Part shown: positions 6,708-15,054 of the stretch, in pieces
Layout of the letters: each line of letters starts with the position of its first letter
Numbering within the stretch: the stretch's first letter is position 1
NCBI GenBank assembly: GCA_019637105.1
Contig: JAHBWF010000042.1
Coordinates: forward strand, 1-50,748
Direction of reading: 5' to 3'
Origin: Labilithrix sp.
Lineage (GTDB): Bacteria > Myxococcota_A > Polyangia > Polyangiales > Polyangiaceae
DNA length: 50,748 bases
Notes under the pieces: generated by a model
What the model was told of the DNA's origin: nothing
The model's input: the letters and a program-made list of their open reading frames with translations, nothing else
Databases searched by the model: none
Made by a program: the position numbers and the translations under genes

Positions 6708-6775
6708 GAGAGCTGCGTTCGCGACCGATGTTCGGCTCCGGAGGCCGTCGCTCTGTTCAGCTGAGCTTGGCGGTG
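6708..6775 (-). pseudogene. Decayed copy of the tRNA-Arg(CCG) gene
   Basis: Positions 6721-6775 repeat the D-arm to anticodon part of the neighbouring tRNA: the 19 bases TCGGCTCCGGAGGCCGTCG and the following CTCTGTTCAGCTGAGCTT match with only a few changes. The T-arm and acceptor parts are scrambled, so it cannot fold as a tRNA. It lies about 100 bp from the intact gene on the opposite side from the element, which suggests an old tandem tRNA duplication or the scar of an earlier insertion. Confidence 0.7.
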
Positions 6776-6885
6776 CGCGGGGACACTCATAGCCCGGAGG
6801 CTCGCGGTCCACAAGAGCAGGGCGTTCTGCCCCGCGTCGGAGAGGCGCATCGACACGCCTTGGTGAGGCCGTACGTTGGGAGGCG

Positions 6886-7929
6886 ATGCGTACGAGCGGC
6901 AGCGCGCGGACGGCCGAAGAGGCCCAACAGAAGGCGGCGGCGCCGGCGCGCGACCAAGCCCGTGGGCCGGCCGAAGGCGCGGCGGCGGGCTCGACCACGC
7001 GGAGCGCAGCAGAGGCTCGGCCGGGCCACGCAAGCAGCGCGCGTTCGGAGCCGACGCCGACGGCGCGCCCGGAGCCGACGGGGGGCCGGGCGGCTCCGTC
7101 GGGGTCGGAGGGCGCGGCGGCGAAGGCCGGGACGGAAGCAGCGGCGAAGGCTGGGACGGAAGCAGCGGCGAAGGCTGGGGCGGAAGCGGCGGCGAAGGCC
7201 GGATCAGCTCGGAAGAAGGAGCGCGCCAAGGACCCGCTCCTCGCGGCCATCTGCCATGACCTCCGCGCGCCGCTCGCGGCGGTGACGATGGGCGCGAACT
7301 TCGTCCTCCAGACGACGCCGGAGGACGAGGCCAGCGGGAGGTCGCGGCGCGTGCTGCAGGCGATCCTCCGGTCGTGCAAGCAGATGGAGCGGCTCGTGCG
7401 TGACTTCGGCGACCTCTCGGAGATCGAGAGCGACGCGCTCGAGCTTCGCATGGGGATCCACGACAGCGGACAGATGCTCGAGATGGCGGCCGAGGCCGCG
7501 CGCCAGAACGCCCTCGCGCGCAACATCGAGATCGCCGTGCGCCGCGCGGAGCCGCCGCCGCTGCTCCGGTGCGATCGCGAACGGATGCTCCGCGCGATCG
7601 CGCACGTCCTCGACAACGCGGTCCGCTTCTCCCCGGACGGAGGCTCGGTCTCGCTCACGGAGGAGGTGCGCGACGGCGACGTCCGCATCTCCGTGAGCGA
7701 CCAGGGCCCAGGCCTCTCGGAAGAGACGCTCGCCAACCTCTACGACCGCACGTGGCACGCGAAGCGCGCCGAACGCGTCGGCGCCGGGCTCGGGCTCGCC
7801 ATCGTGAAGGGGTTCCTCCGCGCGCACGGCGGGCGCATCGAGATCGCGACGACGCCCGGCGCGACCACCTTCACGCTCGTCCTCCCGAGGGACGGCGCCG
7901 CGCCGACGAACGACGTCGCACCGGCGTGA
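6886..7929 (+). CDS. Soluble sensor histidine kinase with Ala-rich N-terminal extension
   Basis: A 347-residue protein. Residues 1-112 are a low-complexity Ala/Pro/Gly/Arg region with an 8-residue repeat. The dimerisation/phosphoacceptor helix has the H-box CHDLRAPL, and the ATPase domain has an N-box (HVLDNAVRFSP), G1 (DQGPGL) and G2 (GAGLGLAI). No membrane segment is visible, so it is cytosolic and probably takes its signal from a partner. No response regulator is adjacent on the same strand; the NtrC-like regulator at 8581-10023 is on the opposite strand. GGGAGG lies just before ATG 6886. The 3' end is tandemly duplicated (65-bp units), which fixes the present stop. Confidence 0.85.
   Translation: MRTSGSARTAEEAQQKAAAPARDQARGPAEGAAAGSTTRSAAEARPGHASSARSEPTPTARPEPTGGRAAPSGSEGAAAKAGTEAAAKAGTEAAAKAGAEAAAKAGSARKKERAKDPLLAAICHDLRAPLAAVTMGANFVLQTTPEDEASGRSRRVLQAILRSCKQMERLVRDFGDLSEIESDALELRMGIHDSGQMLEMAAEAARQNALARNIEIAVRRAEPPPLLRCDRERMLRAIAHVLDNAVRFSPDGGSVSLTEEVRDGDVRISVSDQGPGLSEETLANLYDRTWHAKRAERVGAGLGLAIVKGFLRAHGGRIEIATTPGATTFTLVLPRDGAAPTNDVAPA
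7114..7203 (+). repeat. 24-bp in-frame tandem repeat in the kinase N-terminal region
   Basis: About 3.75 copies of a 24-bp unit starting at 7114, 7138, 7162 and 7186 encode AAAKAGTE repeats with one T-to-A change. The copies differ at only a few bases, so the tract is prone to length change. It encodes a helical Lys/Ala linker ahead of the catalytic part. Confidence 0.85.
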
Positions 7930-8037
7930 CCACGTTCTCGCTCGTCCTCCCGAGGGACGGCGCCGCGCCGACGAACGACGTCGCACCGGCGTGACCACGT
8001 TCTCGCTCGTCCTCCCGAGGGACGGGTCGACGAACGA
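7861..8037 (+). repeat. 65-bp tandem repeat, about 2.7 copies, at the 3' end of the histidine kinase gene
   Basis: Units start at 7861, 7926 and 7991 (exact period 65). Each carries TCGTCCTCCCGAGGGACG and, in the first two, a TGA following GCACCGGCG. Because 65 is not a multiple of 3, each extra copy is in a new frame, but each brings its own stop. The first copy differs slightly (ACCACCTTCACG rather than ACCACGTTCTCG). Confidence 0.95.
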
Positions 8038-8068
8038 CGCCCGGAGGGGAGCAGGAGGCCCCGCCGGG

Positions 8069-8449
8069 TCACGCGTCGAAGGTCGCCGCGGGCTTGACCT
8101 TGATGCTCTTCCAGCGCGCCAGCTCGACGAGGCCCGCCGGGGCGCCGCGCGGCTTCGAGACGTCCGACGCCTTGCAGTAGTGGACGTCGACCGTCTTCGC
8201 GGCGCGGGCCTTCGAGTACCACGCGGCGAGCGACGCGGCGCGCTCGACCACGGAGCGCGGGACGTCGACCGCGTCGGGGTTCCGGATCACGACGTGGCTG
8301 CCCGGCGTGCCCCCGCCGACGTGCAGCCAGAGGTCCTCCGGCTTCGCGACGTCGAACGTGAGGTGGTCGTTGTCGTCTTCGCCGCGACCGACGAGGATCT
8401 CGAACCCCTCGAACGCGAACGTACGGTACGGGCGCCCTTTGCTGGCCAT
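8069..8449 (-). CDS. Stand-alone NFACT-R (DUF814) domain protein
   Basis: A 126-residue protein matching the RNA-binding/recruitment domain of NEMF/RqcH-type (NFACT) proteins. Visible landmarks are an N-terminal YRTFAFEGFEILVGRG, the central DLWLHVGGGTPGSHVVIR and AWYSKARAAKTVDVHYCKAS, and a C-terminal strand region near ARWKSIKVKPAATF. Full-length RqcH proteins have about 550 residues with NFACT-N, HhH and coiled-coil parts, all missing here, so this is a single-domain version and not obviously a truncation. In full-length proteins the domain acts in ribosome-associated quality control; the role of the solo form is unclear. Start ATG 8449 begins MASKGRPYR. Confidence 0.85.
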   Translation of the reverse strand: MASKGRPYRTFAFEGFEILVGRGEDDNDHLTFDVAKPEDLWLHVGGGTPGSHVVIRNPDAVDVPRSVVERAASLAAWYSKARAAKTVDVHYCKASDVSKPRGAPAGLVELARWKSIKVKPAATFDA

Positions 8450-8486
8450 CGCCCGCGGTCATAGCGCGCCCGGGCCGCCGGGTCAG

Positions 8487-8534
8487 CTGCACGCGCGAGC
8501 CGACCGCGCGGCGGCTGCACGCGCGAGCCGACCG
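8487..8534. repeat. 20-bp direct repeat (two copies, 28-bp spacing)
   Basis: The 20-mer beginning CTGCACGCGCGAGCC occurs at 8487-8506 and 8515-8534 between the NFACT-R start and the end of the NtrC-like gene. It may be a regulator site for the NFACT-R promoter or simply a local duplication. Confidence 0.75.
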
Positions 8535-8580
8535 AGCAAAACCGAGGCGGCGACGCGTTCGGCTGCGCGAGCCCCACGCA

Positions 8581-10023
8581 TCAGGCGCGTGAGCCGCGCG
8601 GCGCGAGCCCGTGGCGGCCCATGCGCTGGCGGAGGCTCCTCACCGAGATGCCGAGCAGCTCGGCCGCCGTCTCGTGCTCGCCGCCGGCGAGGTGGAGCGC
8701 GTGCGAGATGTGTTTGCGCTCGAATGACTTCGCCGCGACGTGGAGCGGCTCGAGCGCCGCGTCGGTCGTGCTCTCGGGCCCGCGGCCGACGATGTCCTCC
8801 GGCAGGTGATCGAGATCGATCTCGCTGCCGTGCGCCAGCACCACCGCGCGCTCGACCGCGTGCGCGAGCTCGCGGACGTTCCCGGGGAACGGGTACTCCA
8901 TCAGCGCCTCCCACGCGCGCGGCCCGATCCCGGGTGGGACGCGGCCCGGGCAGAAGCGCCGGAGGAAGTGGGCGAGGAGGAGCGGCATGTCGGCCTTCCG
9001 CTCGCGGAGCGGCGGGATGTGGAGGTCGAGGACGTTCAGCCGGAAGTAGAGATCGTCGCGGAAGCGCCCCTCCGAGACCAGGCTCTTCAAGTCGCTCTGC
9101 GTCGACGAGACGATGCGTACGTTGACCGGCAACGGCTCGCTCCCCCCGACGGGCTGCACCACGCCCTCCTCGAGCACGCGGAGGAGCTTCGCTTGCGTCG
9201 GGAGCGGCAACGCGGCGATCTCACCGAGCAAGAGCGTACCGCCGTCGGCGGCGCGAAACCGTCCGTCGCGGCGACGGCGCGCCGACGTCCCGGACGCGCG
9301 CTCCTCGCCGAAGAGCTCCGCTTCGATCACCGCCTCGGGGAACGCCGCGCAGTCGAGCGCGACGAAGGGCGCAGCTTTCCGCGGACCGCGGGCGTGCAAC
9401 GTGTGCGCGACGAGCTCCTTGCCGGTGCCGCTCTCGCCGGAGACGAGCACGGGCGCGTCGCTCTGGGCGACGGTGTTGACGCGTTCGACGAGGCGGATCA
9501 TCGCCGGGGTGTGGCCGACGATGGGCGAGCCCGCGTCACGGCTCGCGACGACGCGGCGAGCCTCTTCGAGCTCGCGCTTGAGCGCGACGTGCTCCGAGAT
9601 GTGACCGATGACCCGGAGCGTGAGCTCCTCGGGATCGAACGGCTTGGTGACGTAGTCGTACGCGCCTTCGCGGAGCGAGGCGACGGCGTCGGGCACGGTG
9701 GCGAAGGCCGTCATCAGGATCACCGCCGTCGTCGGCGCGCGGAGGCGGAGGCGCCGGAAGATCGTGAGTCCGTCCACCTTGGGCAGGCGGACGTCGAGGA
9801 GCGCGACGTCGAACGTTCGCTCGGACGCGAGCGCGATCGCCTCCTCGCCGTCGCCCGCCTCGGTCACGTGGTGGCCCGCGTCGCTCAACGCGTACGAGAG
9901 GCTGAGCCGCGTCGCTTGATCGTCGTCGACGACGAGGATGTCGAGCGGAACGGTGTGGCGCGGGGACTCGCGAGGACGCCCCTTCGCCAGTCGCTCGATC
10001 ATCATCGCGGCTGCGCTCGTCAT
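8581..10023 (-). CDS. NtrC-family response regulator with degenerate sigma-54 contact loop
   Basis: A 480-residue protein: receiver domain (about 28-145; acidic VVDDD at 31-35, phosphoacceptor Asp77 in LLDVRL, Lys127 in TKPFD), AAA+ domain (about 168-400; Walker A GESGTGKE at 196-203) and a FIS-type HTH at the C terminus (AAELLGISVRSLRQRMGRHG). The sigma-54-binding GAFTGA motif is replaced by ASGTSA (243-248), and Walker B reads LLLGEI instead of LFLDEI, with Gly267 at the Asp position. It may therefore not activate sigma-54 RNA polymerase and could act as a DNA-binding repressor or through another sigma factor. GAGAG precedes ATG 10023. The nearest histidine kinase is the opposite-strand gene at 6886-7929. 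Confidence 0.85.
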   Translation of the reverse strand: MTSAAAMMIERLAKGRPRESPRHTVPLDILVVDDDQATRLSLSYALSDAGHHVTEAGDGEEAIALASERTFDVALLDVRLPKVDGLTIFRRLRLRAPTTAVILMTAFATVPDAVASLREGAYDYVTKPFDPEELTLRVIGHISEHVALKRELEEARRVVASRDAGSPIVGHTPAMIRLVERVNTVAQSDAPVLVSGESGTGKELVAHTLHARGPRKAAPFVALDCAAFPEAVIEAELFGEERASGTSARRRRDGRFRAADGGTLLLGEIAALPLPTQAKLLRVLEEGVVQPVGGSEPLPVNVRIVSSTQSDLKSLVSEGRFRDDLYFRLNVLDLHIPPLRERKADMPLLLAHFLRRFCPGRVPPGIGPRAWEALMEYPFPGNVRELAHAVERAVVLAHGSEIDLDHLPEDIVGRGPESTTDAALEPLHVAAKSFERKHISHALHLAGGEHETAAELLGISVRSLRQRMGRHGLAPRGSRA

Positions 10024-10406
10024 CGGCTCTCTCTTCTGTGGCGGAATGCACGGCTCCGGATGAGACGCCGGCCGCGGGATCGCCGTGTACTACCCGGACG
10101 AAGCGGCATGCCGCACTCGGCGTCACGATAAGCACATCTCGATCCCTGCTCCCGCGAGCGCCACCTTGGCTGCCCCCGCGCGCGGCATGCGCTCACGATC
10201 GCGCGGGATCTGCGCCTCCCGCGTGGATGCGCTGTAGGACACGCGACGCACGAGGGCGTGGCGTCCAAGCACGGGTGGGCGACGCTAGCGTGGCAACTCG
10301 ACCCGCGGCCGACGTGTGTCTCGGTCGAGATACGCGGAACTCGCGGGGGGCCGGAACCACGCCGCGGCGGGACCCGTGGCACGCGCCTTTCATCGTGAGA
10401 AGGCCG
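10024..10406. promoter_or_regulatory. 383-bp divergent intergenic region between NtrC-like gene and diguanylate cyclase gene
   Basis: No supported gene is seen here; the open frames are GC-rich shadows without ribosome sites. It must contain the promoters of both divergent genes. GGCATGC-type palindromes occur near 10110 and 10180. A convincing -24/-12 element was not found on either strand. Confidence 0.45.
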
Positions 10407-11240
10407 ATGAAACCCGCAACGCTCCGGATGTCCGCCGAGGAGCCCCATCCACACGCCGGAGCGCGGGCGCGCCATCGCTTCGCCATCGCAGGGGTGGCCC
10501 TCGCACTCGCCGCCGGTCTCGGCACACCGGCGCTCGCTCGCGCACTCTCCCACTCCTGGAGCCTGCCGATCGAGGCGGCGCTCATCGGAGTGGGGTTCGT
10601 GGTCGCGATCGGGTTCCTCGTCGCGGGCTGGGCGGTCGGGCGGCGCCTCGACCGGCTCTCGGACGAAGCACGACGCGATCCGGTGACGAAGGTCGGCAAT
10701 CGCCGGCACCTGGAGGAGTGCCTCGCGCACGAGGTCGAGCGCGCCGCCAAGGCGAAGATGCCGCTCTCGTTGCTCATGATCGACGTCGACAACCTCAAGC
10801 AGCTGAACGACTCCGGCGGGCACGCCGCCGGCGACCTCACGCTCGCGATCGTCGGCGACGTGCTCAACGACACGTGCCGCTCGCGCGACGTCGCCGCGCG
10901 CTTCGGCGGCGACGAGTTCGCGATCCTCCTCCCGCGCACGCGCGCGGCCGAGGCTCGGATCGTCGCGGAGCGCATCCGCTCCGCGCTCGCCGAGCGCAGG
11001 CGCGTGTGCGCCGCCCCGCTCGACAAGCTCCTCACGGTCTCGATCGGGATCTGCGATCTTGCTTCGGTCGAAGCGCCCCGCGCGCAGCTCCTCCTCGAAG
11101 GCGCCGACCGCGCGCTCTACGCCGCCAAGCAGGCGGGGCGCGATCGCATCGTGGTCTTCGACAGGCCTCCGACGTCGACCGTCATCCTGCTCGACGAGCG
11201 CCGGCGCGCGCGCAAGAAGCGCTCGCGGTTCTCGGGTTGA
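10407..11240 (+). CDS. Membrane diguanylate cyclase (GGDEF domain)
   Basis: A 277-residue protein that should make cyclic di-GMP from GTP. Two hydrophobic segments (FAIAGVALALAAGLG at about 25-45 and AALIGVGFVVAIGFLVAGWA at about 58-78) anchor it in the inner membrane. The GGDEF domain starts at DPVTKVGNRRHLEECL and has the active-site motif RFGGDEFAILLP. RSRD, five residues upstream of GGDEF, matches the RxxD inhibitory site, so product feedback is likely. There is no separate sensory domain beyond the short membrane part. ATG 10407 is preceded by GAGAAGG; the longer upstream frame was rejected. A PilZ effector candidate is encoded at 25713. Confidence 0.9.
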   Translation: MKPATLRMSAEEPHPHAGARARHRFAIAGVALALAAGLGTPALARALSHSWSLPIEAALIGVGFVVAIGFLVAGWAVGRRLDRLSDEARRDPVTKVGNRRHLEECLAHEVERAAKAKMPLSLLMIDVDNLKQLNDSGGHAAGDLTLAIVGDVLNDTCRSRDVAARFGGDEFAILLPRTRAAEARIVAERIRSALAERRRVCAAPLDKLLTVSIGICDLASVEAPRAQLLLEGADRALYAAKQAGRDRIVVFDRPPTSTVILLDERRRARKKRSRFSG

Positions 11241-11280
11241 GGACGGCGCGGGCCCGGCGCCCGCCGATCGCACGAAACAC

Positions 11281-11325
11281 GAAGGCGGAAGAGCGGGGGA
11301 CGAACCTCACCGCGCTTCCGCCTTC
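11281..11325. terminator. Inverted repeat between convergent genes, likely bidirectional terminator
   Basis: GAAGGCGGAAG (11281-11291) and CTTCCGCCTTC (11315-11325) form a perfect 11-bp stem around a 23-base loop, between the cyclase stop and the dnaK stop. There is no T-run, which is common for terminators in very GC-rich genomes. Confidence 0.5.
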
Positions 11326-11414
11326 CTGCTGCGGGTCGCCGGAGCGACCTTCCTCCGGCGTCACCTGGGCCCGCCGGCGTCGTGGTCACGCGCCGGCGGG
11401 GTCAGGGTGCCCCG

Positions 11415-13328
11415 TCAGGAGCTCGTCTCTTCGAACTCCGCGTCGATGACGTCCTTCTTCTTCTCGCCCGCCTCCGGCGCTTCGCCGCCGCCGCCGCCGT
11501 CACCGCCCGGCGGGGCTCCCGGCGCGCCCGCGCCGCCCTGGTACATCACGCTCGCGAGGCGGTGCGCCTCCTTCTCGAGCTTCTCGAGGACGTCCTTCAC
11601 CTGGGCGTCGTCCTGCTTCTCGACCGCGGAGCGTCCGTCCTTGATGAGCCCCTCGAGCGTCGAGATGTCCGACGCCTGGAGCTTGTCCTTGTTCTCCGTG
11701 ATCGTCTTTTCGAGCGTGTAGCAGAGGTTGTCGAGCTTGTTGCGACGCTCGATCTGCTCGCGACGCTCCTTGTCCTCGGCCTCGTGCGCGGCCGCCTCGG
11801 CGACCATCTTCTCGATGTCCTTCTCGTTGAGGCCCGAGTTCGCCGTGATGGTGATCTTCTGGTCCTTGCCCGTCGCGGTGTCCTTCGCGTGGACGGAGAG
11901 GATGCCGTTGGCGTCGATGTCGAACGTGACCTCGACCTTCGGCACGCCGCGCGGCGCGGGCATGATGCCCTCGAGGTGGAACTTGCCGAGCGTGCGGTTG
12001 TAGCGCGCCTCGGTGCGCTCGCCCTGGAGGACGTGGACCTCGACCGACGGCTGGTTGTCCGTCGCCGTCGAGAAGATCTCCTTCTTCTGCGTCGGGATGG
12101 TCGTGTTGCGCGCGATCATCACCGTCATCACGCCGCCGAGCGTCTCGACGCCGAGCGAGAGCGGGGTGACGTCGAGGAGGACCATGTCCTTGACGTCGCC
12201 GGAGAGCACGCCGGCCTGCACGGCCGCGCCGATCGCGACGACCTCGTCCGGGTTCACGCCCTGGTGGGGATCCTTGCCGAAGAACTTCTTGACCGTCTCC
12301 TTGACGAGCGGGATGCGCGTCGAGCCGCCGACGAGGATGACCTCGGCGATGTCCTTCGGCTGCTTCTTCGCGTCCTGCAGGGCCTTCTTCACCGGCTCCA
12401 TCGAGCGCTCGACGAGCGGACCCATCATCTGCTCGAGCTTCGAGCGCGACAGACGCATGTCGAGGTGCACCGGGCCGCCGGGGCCGACGGTGATGAACGG
12501 CAGGTTGATGCTCGTCTCCTGGACGCTCGACAGCTCGATCTTCGCCTTCTCCGCGGCCTCCTTGAGGCGCTGGAGGGCCATCTTGTCCTTGCCGAGATCG
12601 ATGCCCTGGGCCTTCTTGAACTCGGCGACCATCCAATCGATGATCAGGTTGTCGACGTCGTCGCCGCCGAGGTGCGTGTCGCCGTTGGTCGAGATGACCT
12701 GGACGACGTTGTCGCCGACCTCGAGGATCGAGATGTCGAACGTGCCGCCGCCGAAGTCGTAGACGGCGATGATCTCGTCCTTCTTCTTGTCGAGGCCGTA
12801 GGCGAGGGCCGCGGCCGTCGGCTCGTTGACGATGCGCTTCACGTCGAGGCCGGCGATCTTGCCGGCGTCCTTCGTCGCCTGGCGCTGGGCGTCGTTGAAA
12901 TACGCGGGGACCGTGATGACCGCCTCGGTGATCTTCTCGCCGACGTAGTCCTCGGCGGCCTTCTTGAGCTTCTGGAGGACCTTGGCGCTGACCTCTTGCG
13001 GCGTGGTCTTCTTGCCGCGGATCTCGAACGCCGCGTCACCGTTGTCACCGCGGACGATCTTGTAGGGGACGCGCTTGACCTCTTCGGAGACCTCTTCGAA
13101 GCGACGGCCGATGAACCGCTTCGCGCTGAAGAGCGTGTTCTCCGGGTTCGTCACCGCCTGACGCTTCGCGATCTGACCGACGAGGATCTCGCCCTTCTCG
13201 TCCCAGGCGACGACGCTCGGCGTGATGCGTGAGCCTTCCTCGTTGACGATCACCTTGGGCTCGCGGCCCTCCATGATGGCTACGACGCTGTTCGTCGTGC
13301 CGAGGTCGATTCCGATGATCTTGCCCAT
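11415..13328 (-). CDS. dnaK: Chaperone protein DnaK (Hsp70)
   Basis: A 637-residue, full-length DnaK. The N-terminal ATPase domain begins [19 protein letters not shown] and includes [48 protein letters not shown] and [10 protein letters not shown]. The substrate-binding domain has [17 protein letters not shown], and the lid ends in a Gly-rich tail and the acidic [12 protein letters not shown]. It folds nascent and stressed proteins with DnaJ and GrpE, neither of which is next to it here. Start ATG 13328 has an AGAGGA ribosome site; an upstream in-frame ATG at 13412 adds non-homologous residues. No HrcA/CIRCE element was recognised in the 244-bp upstream region. Confidence 0.98.
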   Translation of the reverse strand: MGKIIGIDLGTTNSVVAIMEGREPKVIVNEEGSRITPSVVAWDEKGEILVGQIAKRQAVTNPENTLFSAKRFIGRRFEEVSEEVKRVPYKIVRGDNGDAAFEIRGKKTTPQEVSAKVLQKLKKAAEDYVGEKITEAVITVPAYFNDAQRQATKDAGKIAGLDVKRIVNEPTAAALAYGLDKKKDEIIAVYDFGGGTFDISILEVGDNVVQVISTNGDTHLGGDDVDNLIIDWMVAEFKKAQGIDLGKDKMALQRLKEAAEKAKIELSSVQETSINLPFITVGPGGPVHLDMRLSRSKLEQMMGPLVERSMEPVKKALQDAKKQPKDIAEVILVGGSTRIPLVKETVKKFFGKDPHQGVNPDEVVAIGAAVQAGVLSGDVKDMVLLDVTPLSLGVETLGGVMTVMIARNTTIPTQKKEIFSTATDNQPSVEVHVLQGERTEARYNRTLGKFHLEGIMPAPRGVPKVEVTFDIDANGILSVHAKDTATGKDQKITITANSGLNEKDIEKMVAEAAAHEAEDKERREQIERRNKLDNLCYTLEKTITENKDKLQASDISTLEGLIKDGRSAVEKQDDAQVKDVLEKLEKEAHRLASVMYQGGAGAPGAPPGGDGGGGGEAPEAGEKKKDVIDAEFEETSS

Positions 13329-13572
13329 GGTCCTCTGGCCTCCAGTAGCCCCTAGCTCGAGGCGCCGACCATAGTCGGGTCCGGGCGCCGAGCGGGCTAA
13401 GAATGACGTCACCCGTTTCTGCGTAACGGATGGTCAGCTTTGGTTTTCTTCAGTCTCGCAGTCGCGGCCAAGCTAATCACACGGGTAGCGGCGTCAACGC
13501 CCGGCGGCACGGAACTCGCTTCGGGTTGCGGACAACCGCGCCGCACGCCTTATTTTCCAGTGCGGTTCGGCC

Positions 13573-14952
13573 TTATCCGCGATCGCGGCGGCGGGCCTTC
13601 TGGAGCTCGAGCTCGCGCTCGACCAGCTTCCGGAGGCTCGGATGCGTGCGCGTCGGGAGATCGAACGGATCGTCGCCTTCGAGGTCGTGCGGGCGCGGAG
13701 CCGCGGGGTCGGCGGCGCGCCCGCCGTGCGCGAAGGTGTCGTCCGGGTCGAGCGCGCCGCCTCGCGACGGCACCGTGACCGGCGCCGGATCTTCGGGCGG
13801 CGCGAGGTTCGGCGCGCGGAAATCGCGCATCGTGCGCTCGGAGGAGAGCGGGCGCGAGCTCACGACCGCCGAGCGGGGCGGGCGCCGGATCGTGTGCTCT
13901 TCGAGGTCGGCCGCGGGCGCGAGCGGCAGCGTCGGCGGAGGCGCCGTCCCGCGCATCGGCGGCGGCGCCGTCCCGCGCATCGGCGGCGGCGCCGTCCCGC
14001 GCGTCGGCGCCCGCGCGTCCGGGCGCCTCCCGGCGTATGACTCGTCGACCCGACCGATCCCGTGCAGGATGTCCGTCGCGTCGTGCTCGTCGAAGCTCGC
14101 CATCACGTTCCACCAGTGCTCGAGCATCTCGCGCCCGCTCTGGAACCGGCCGCTCGCCTCGCGCGCCATCGCCTTGCCGACGAACCAGTCGAGGAGCGGG
14201 CTCTTCACCATGCCCGGCATCGAGGAGATCGGCGGGACCGCCTGCTCGCTCTTCATCCGGATCACGGCGTCGAGCGAACGGCTGACGAACGGGAGGCGTC
14301 CGGTGAGCGCGCGGAAGATCACGACGCCGACCGCGTAGAGGTCGGCCGGGAACCCGACGCTCTTGGCGTTGTGGAACTGCTCCGGCGCCATGTACCCCAT
14401 GCTGCCGATGACGTGGCTGGTGGACGTCAGTCCGCCGGCGTCGCCGGTGATCTCGCGGAGGCGCGCGACGCCGAAATCGATGAGCTTCACCGTCTCGTCC
14501 AGGCCCTCGCGGTGCAGGTAGATGTTCGAGGGCTTGATGTCCCGGTGGATGACCTTGGCGTCGTGGCAGTCACGCACGCCGACGATGAGCTGCTCGATCC
14601 AGCGAAGGGCGATGGGGATCGGCACCGGGCCGTCCCGACGCAGCTTGGCGTCCAGGGTCTCGCCCTGGAGCCGCTCGAGGACCAGGAACGGCTGGCCCTT
14701 GTCGAAGCCGAATCCGAGGATTTTGCTGACGTGACGGCTCTCGACCTCGGCGAGCAAGAGGGCCTCACGCGCGAATCGCTCGCGCATTTCGTGGCTCTGG
14801 CCCGCGTCGGACATTACCTTGATGGCGACCGGGCGGCCGGTAGCGACGTGGGTGGCCTCGTAGACCCTCGCCGTCGCCCCGCTCCCCAGCGCCCCCGCAA
14901 CCGTGAAGTCCGAGAGCTTTGCGGGCTCGAGCGCCATCCAGCCCTTCAGCAT
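13573..14952 (-). CDS. Soluble serine/threonine protein kinase
   Basis: A 459-residue kinase. The catalytic domain covers about residues 13-280: Gly loop GALGSGATARVYE, Lys45 in VAIKVM, HRDIKPSN with Asp139, DFG at 160-162 and the activation-end MAPEQF. After it comes a Pro/Arg-rich tail with three 8-residue repeats (GTAPPPMR type) and an acidic/basic C terminus. No transmembrane segment is visible, so it is a cytosolic kinase, unlike the second one at 40901. It is divergent from pcnB (102-bp gap). Substrates unknown; the FHA protein at 20427 is a plausible phospho-threonine reader in general but there is no direct link. Confidence 0.92.
   Translation of the reverse strand: MLKGWMALEPAKLSDFTVAGALGSGATARVYEATHVATGRPVAIKVMSDAGQSHEMRERFAREALLLAEVESRHVSKILGFGFDKGQPFLVLERLQGETLDAKLRRDGPVPIPIALRWIEQLIVGVRDCHDAKVIHRDIKPSNIYLHREGLDETVKLIDFGVARLREITGDAGGLTSTSHVIGSMGYMAPEQFHNAKSVGFPADLYAVGVVIFRALTGRLPFVSRSLDAVIRMKSEQAVPPISSMPGMVKSPLLDWFVGKAMAREASGRFQSGREMLEHWWNVMASFDEHDATDILHGIGRVDESYAGRRPDARAPTRGTAPPPMRGTAPPPMRGTAPPPTLPLAPAADLEEHTIRRPPRSAVVSSRPLSSERTMRDFRAPNLAPPEDPAPVTVPSRGGALDPDDTFAHGGRAADPAAPRPHDLEGDDPFDLPTRTHPSLRKLVERELELQKARRRDRG
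13940..14008. repeat. 24-bp tandem repeat in the kinase linker
   Basis: Units at 13940, 13964 and 13988 (GGCGCCGTCCCGCGC start) are identical or nearly so and encode the GTAPPPMR-like repeats in the Pro-rich linker on the minus strand. Being in frame, copy-number change would alter linker length only. Confidence 0.85.
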
Positions 14953-15054
14953 ACCACCTGGCGGTCATTGCCTGGGATCGGGGGGGCTGGTAGAGTCGCC
15001 TGGCTGACCAGCGGTTTTATCTTCTGACTTTTTAGTGAGCATTTTCGGCTCGTT

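Noticed and set aside
10024-10406. Sigma-54 (-24/-12) promoter for the NtrC-like region
   Set aside because: Neither strand has TGGC and TGC boxes with the required spacing.
11382-13232. 616-codon plus-strand open frame across dnaK
   Set aside because: Antisense shadow of dnaK; composition is Arg/Leu/Asp-rich and the dnaK frame is a perfect family match.
13329-13572. CIRCE/HrcA operator or a clear heat-shock promoter upstream of dnaK
   Set aside because: No matching 9-bp inverted repeat; a TTGACG and a GATTAG box on the minus strand are only 13 bp apart, too close for a standard promoter.
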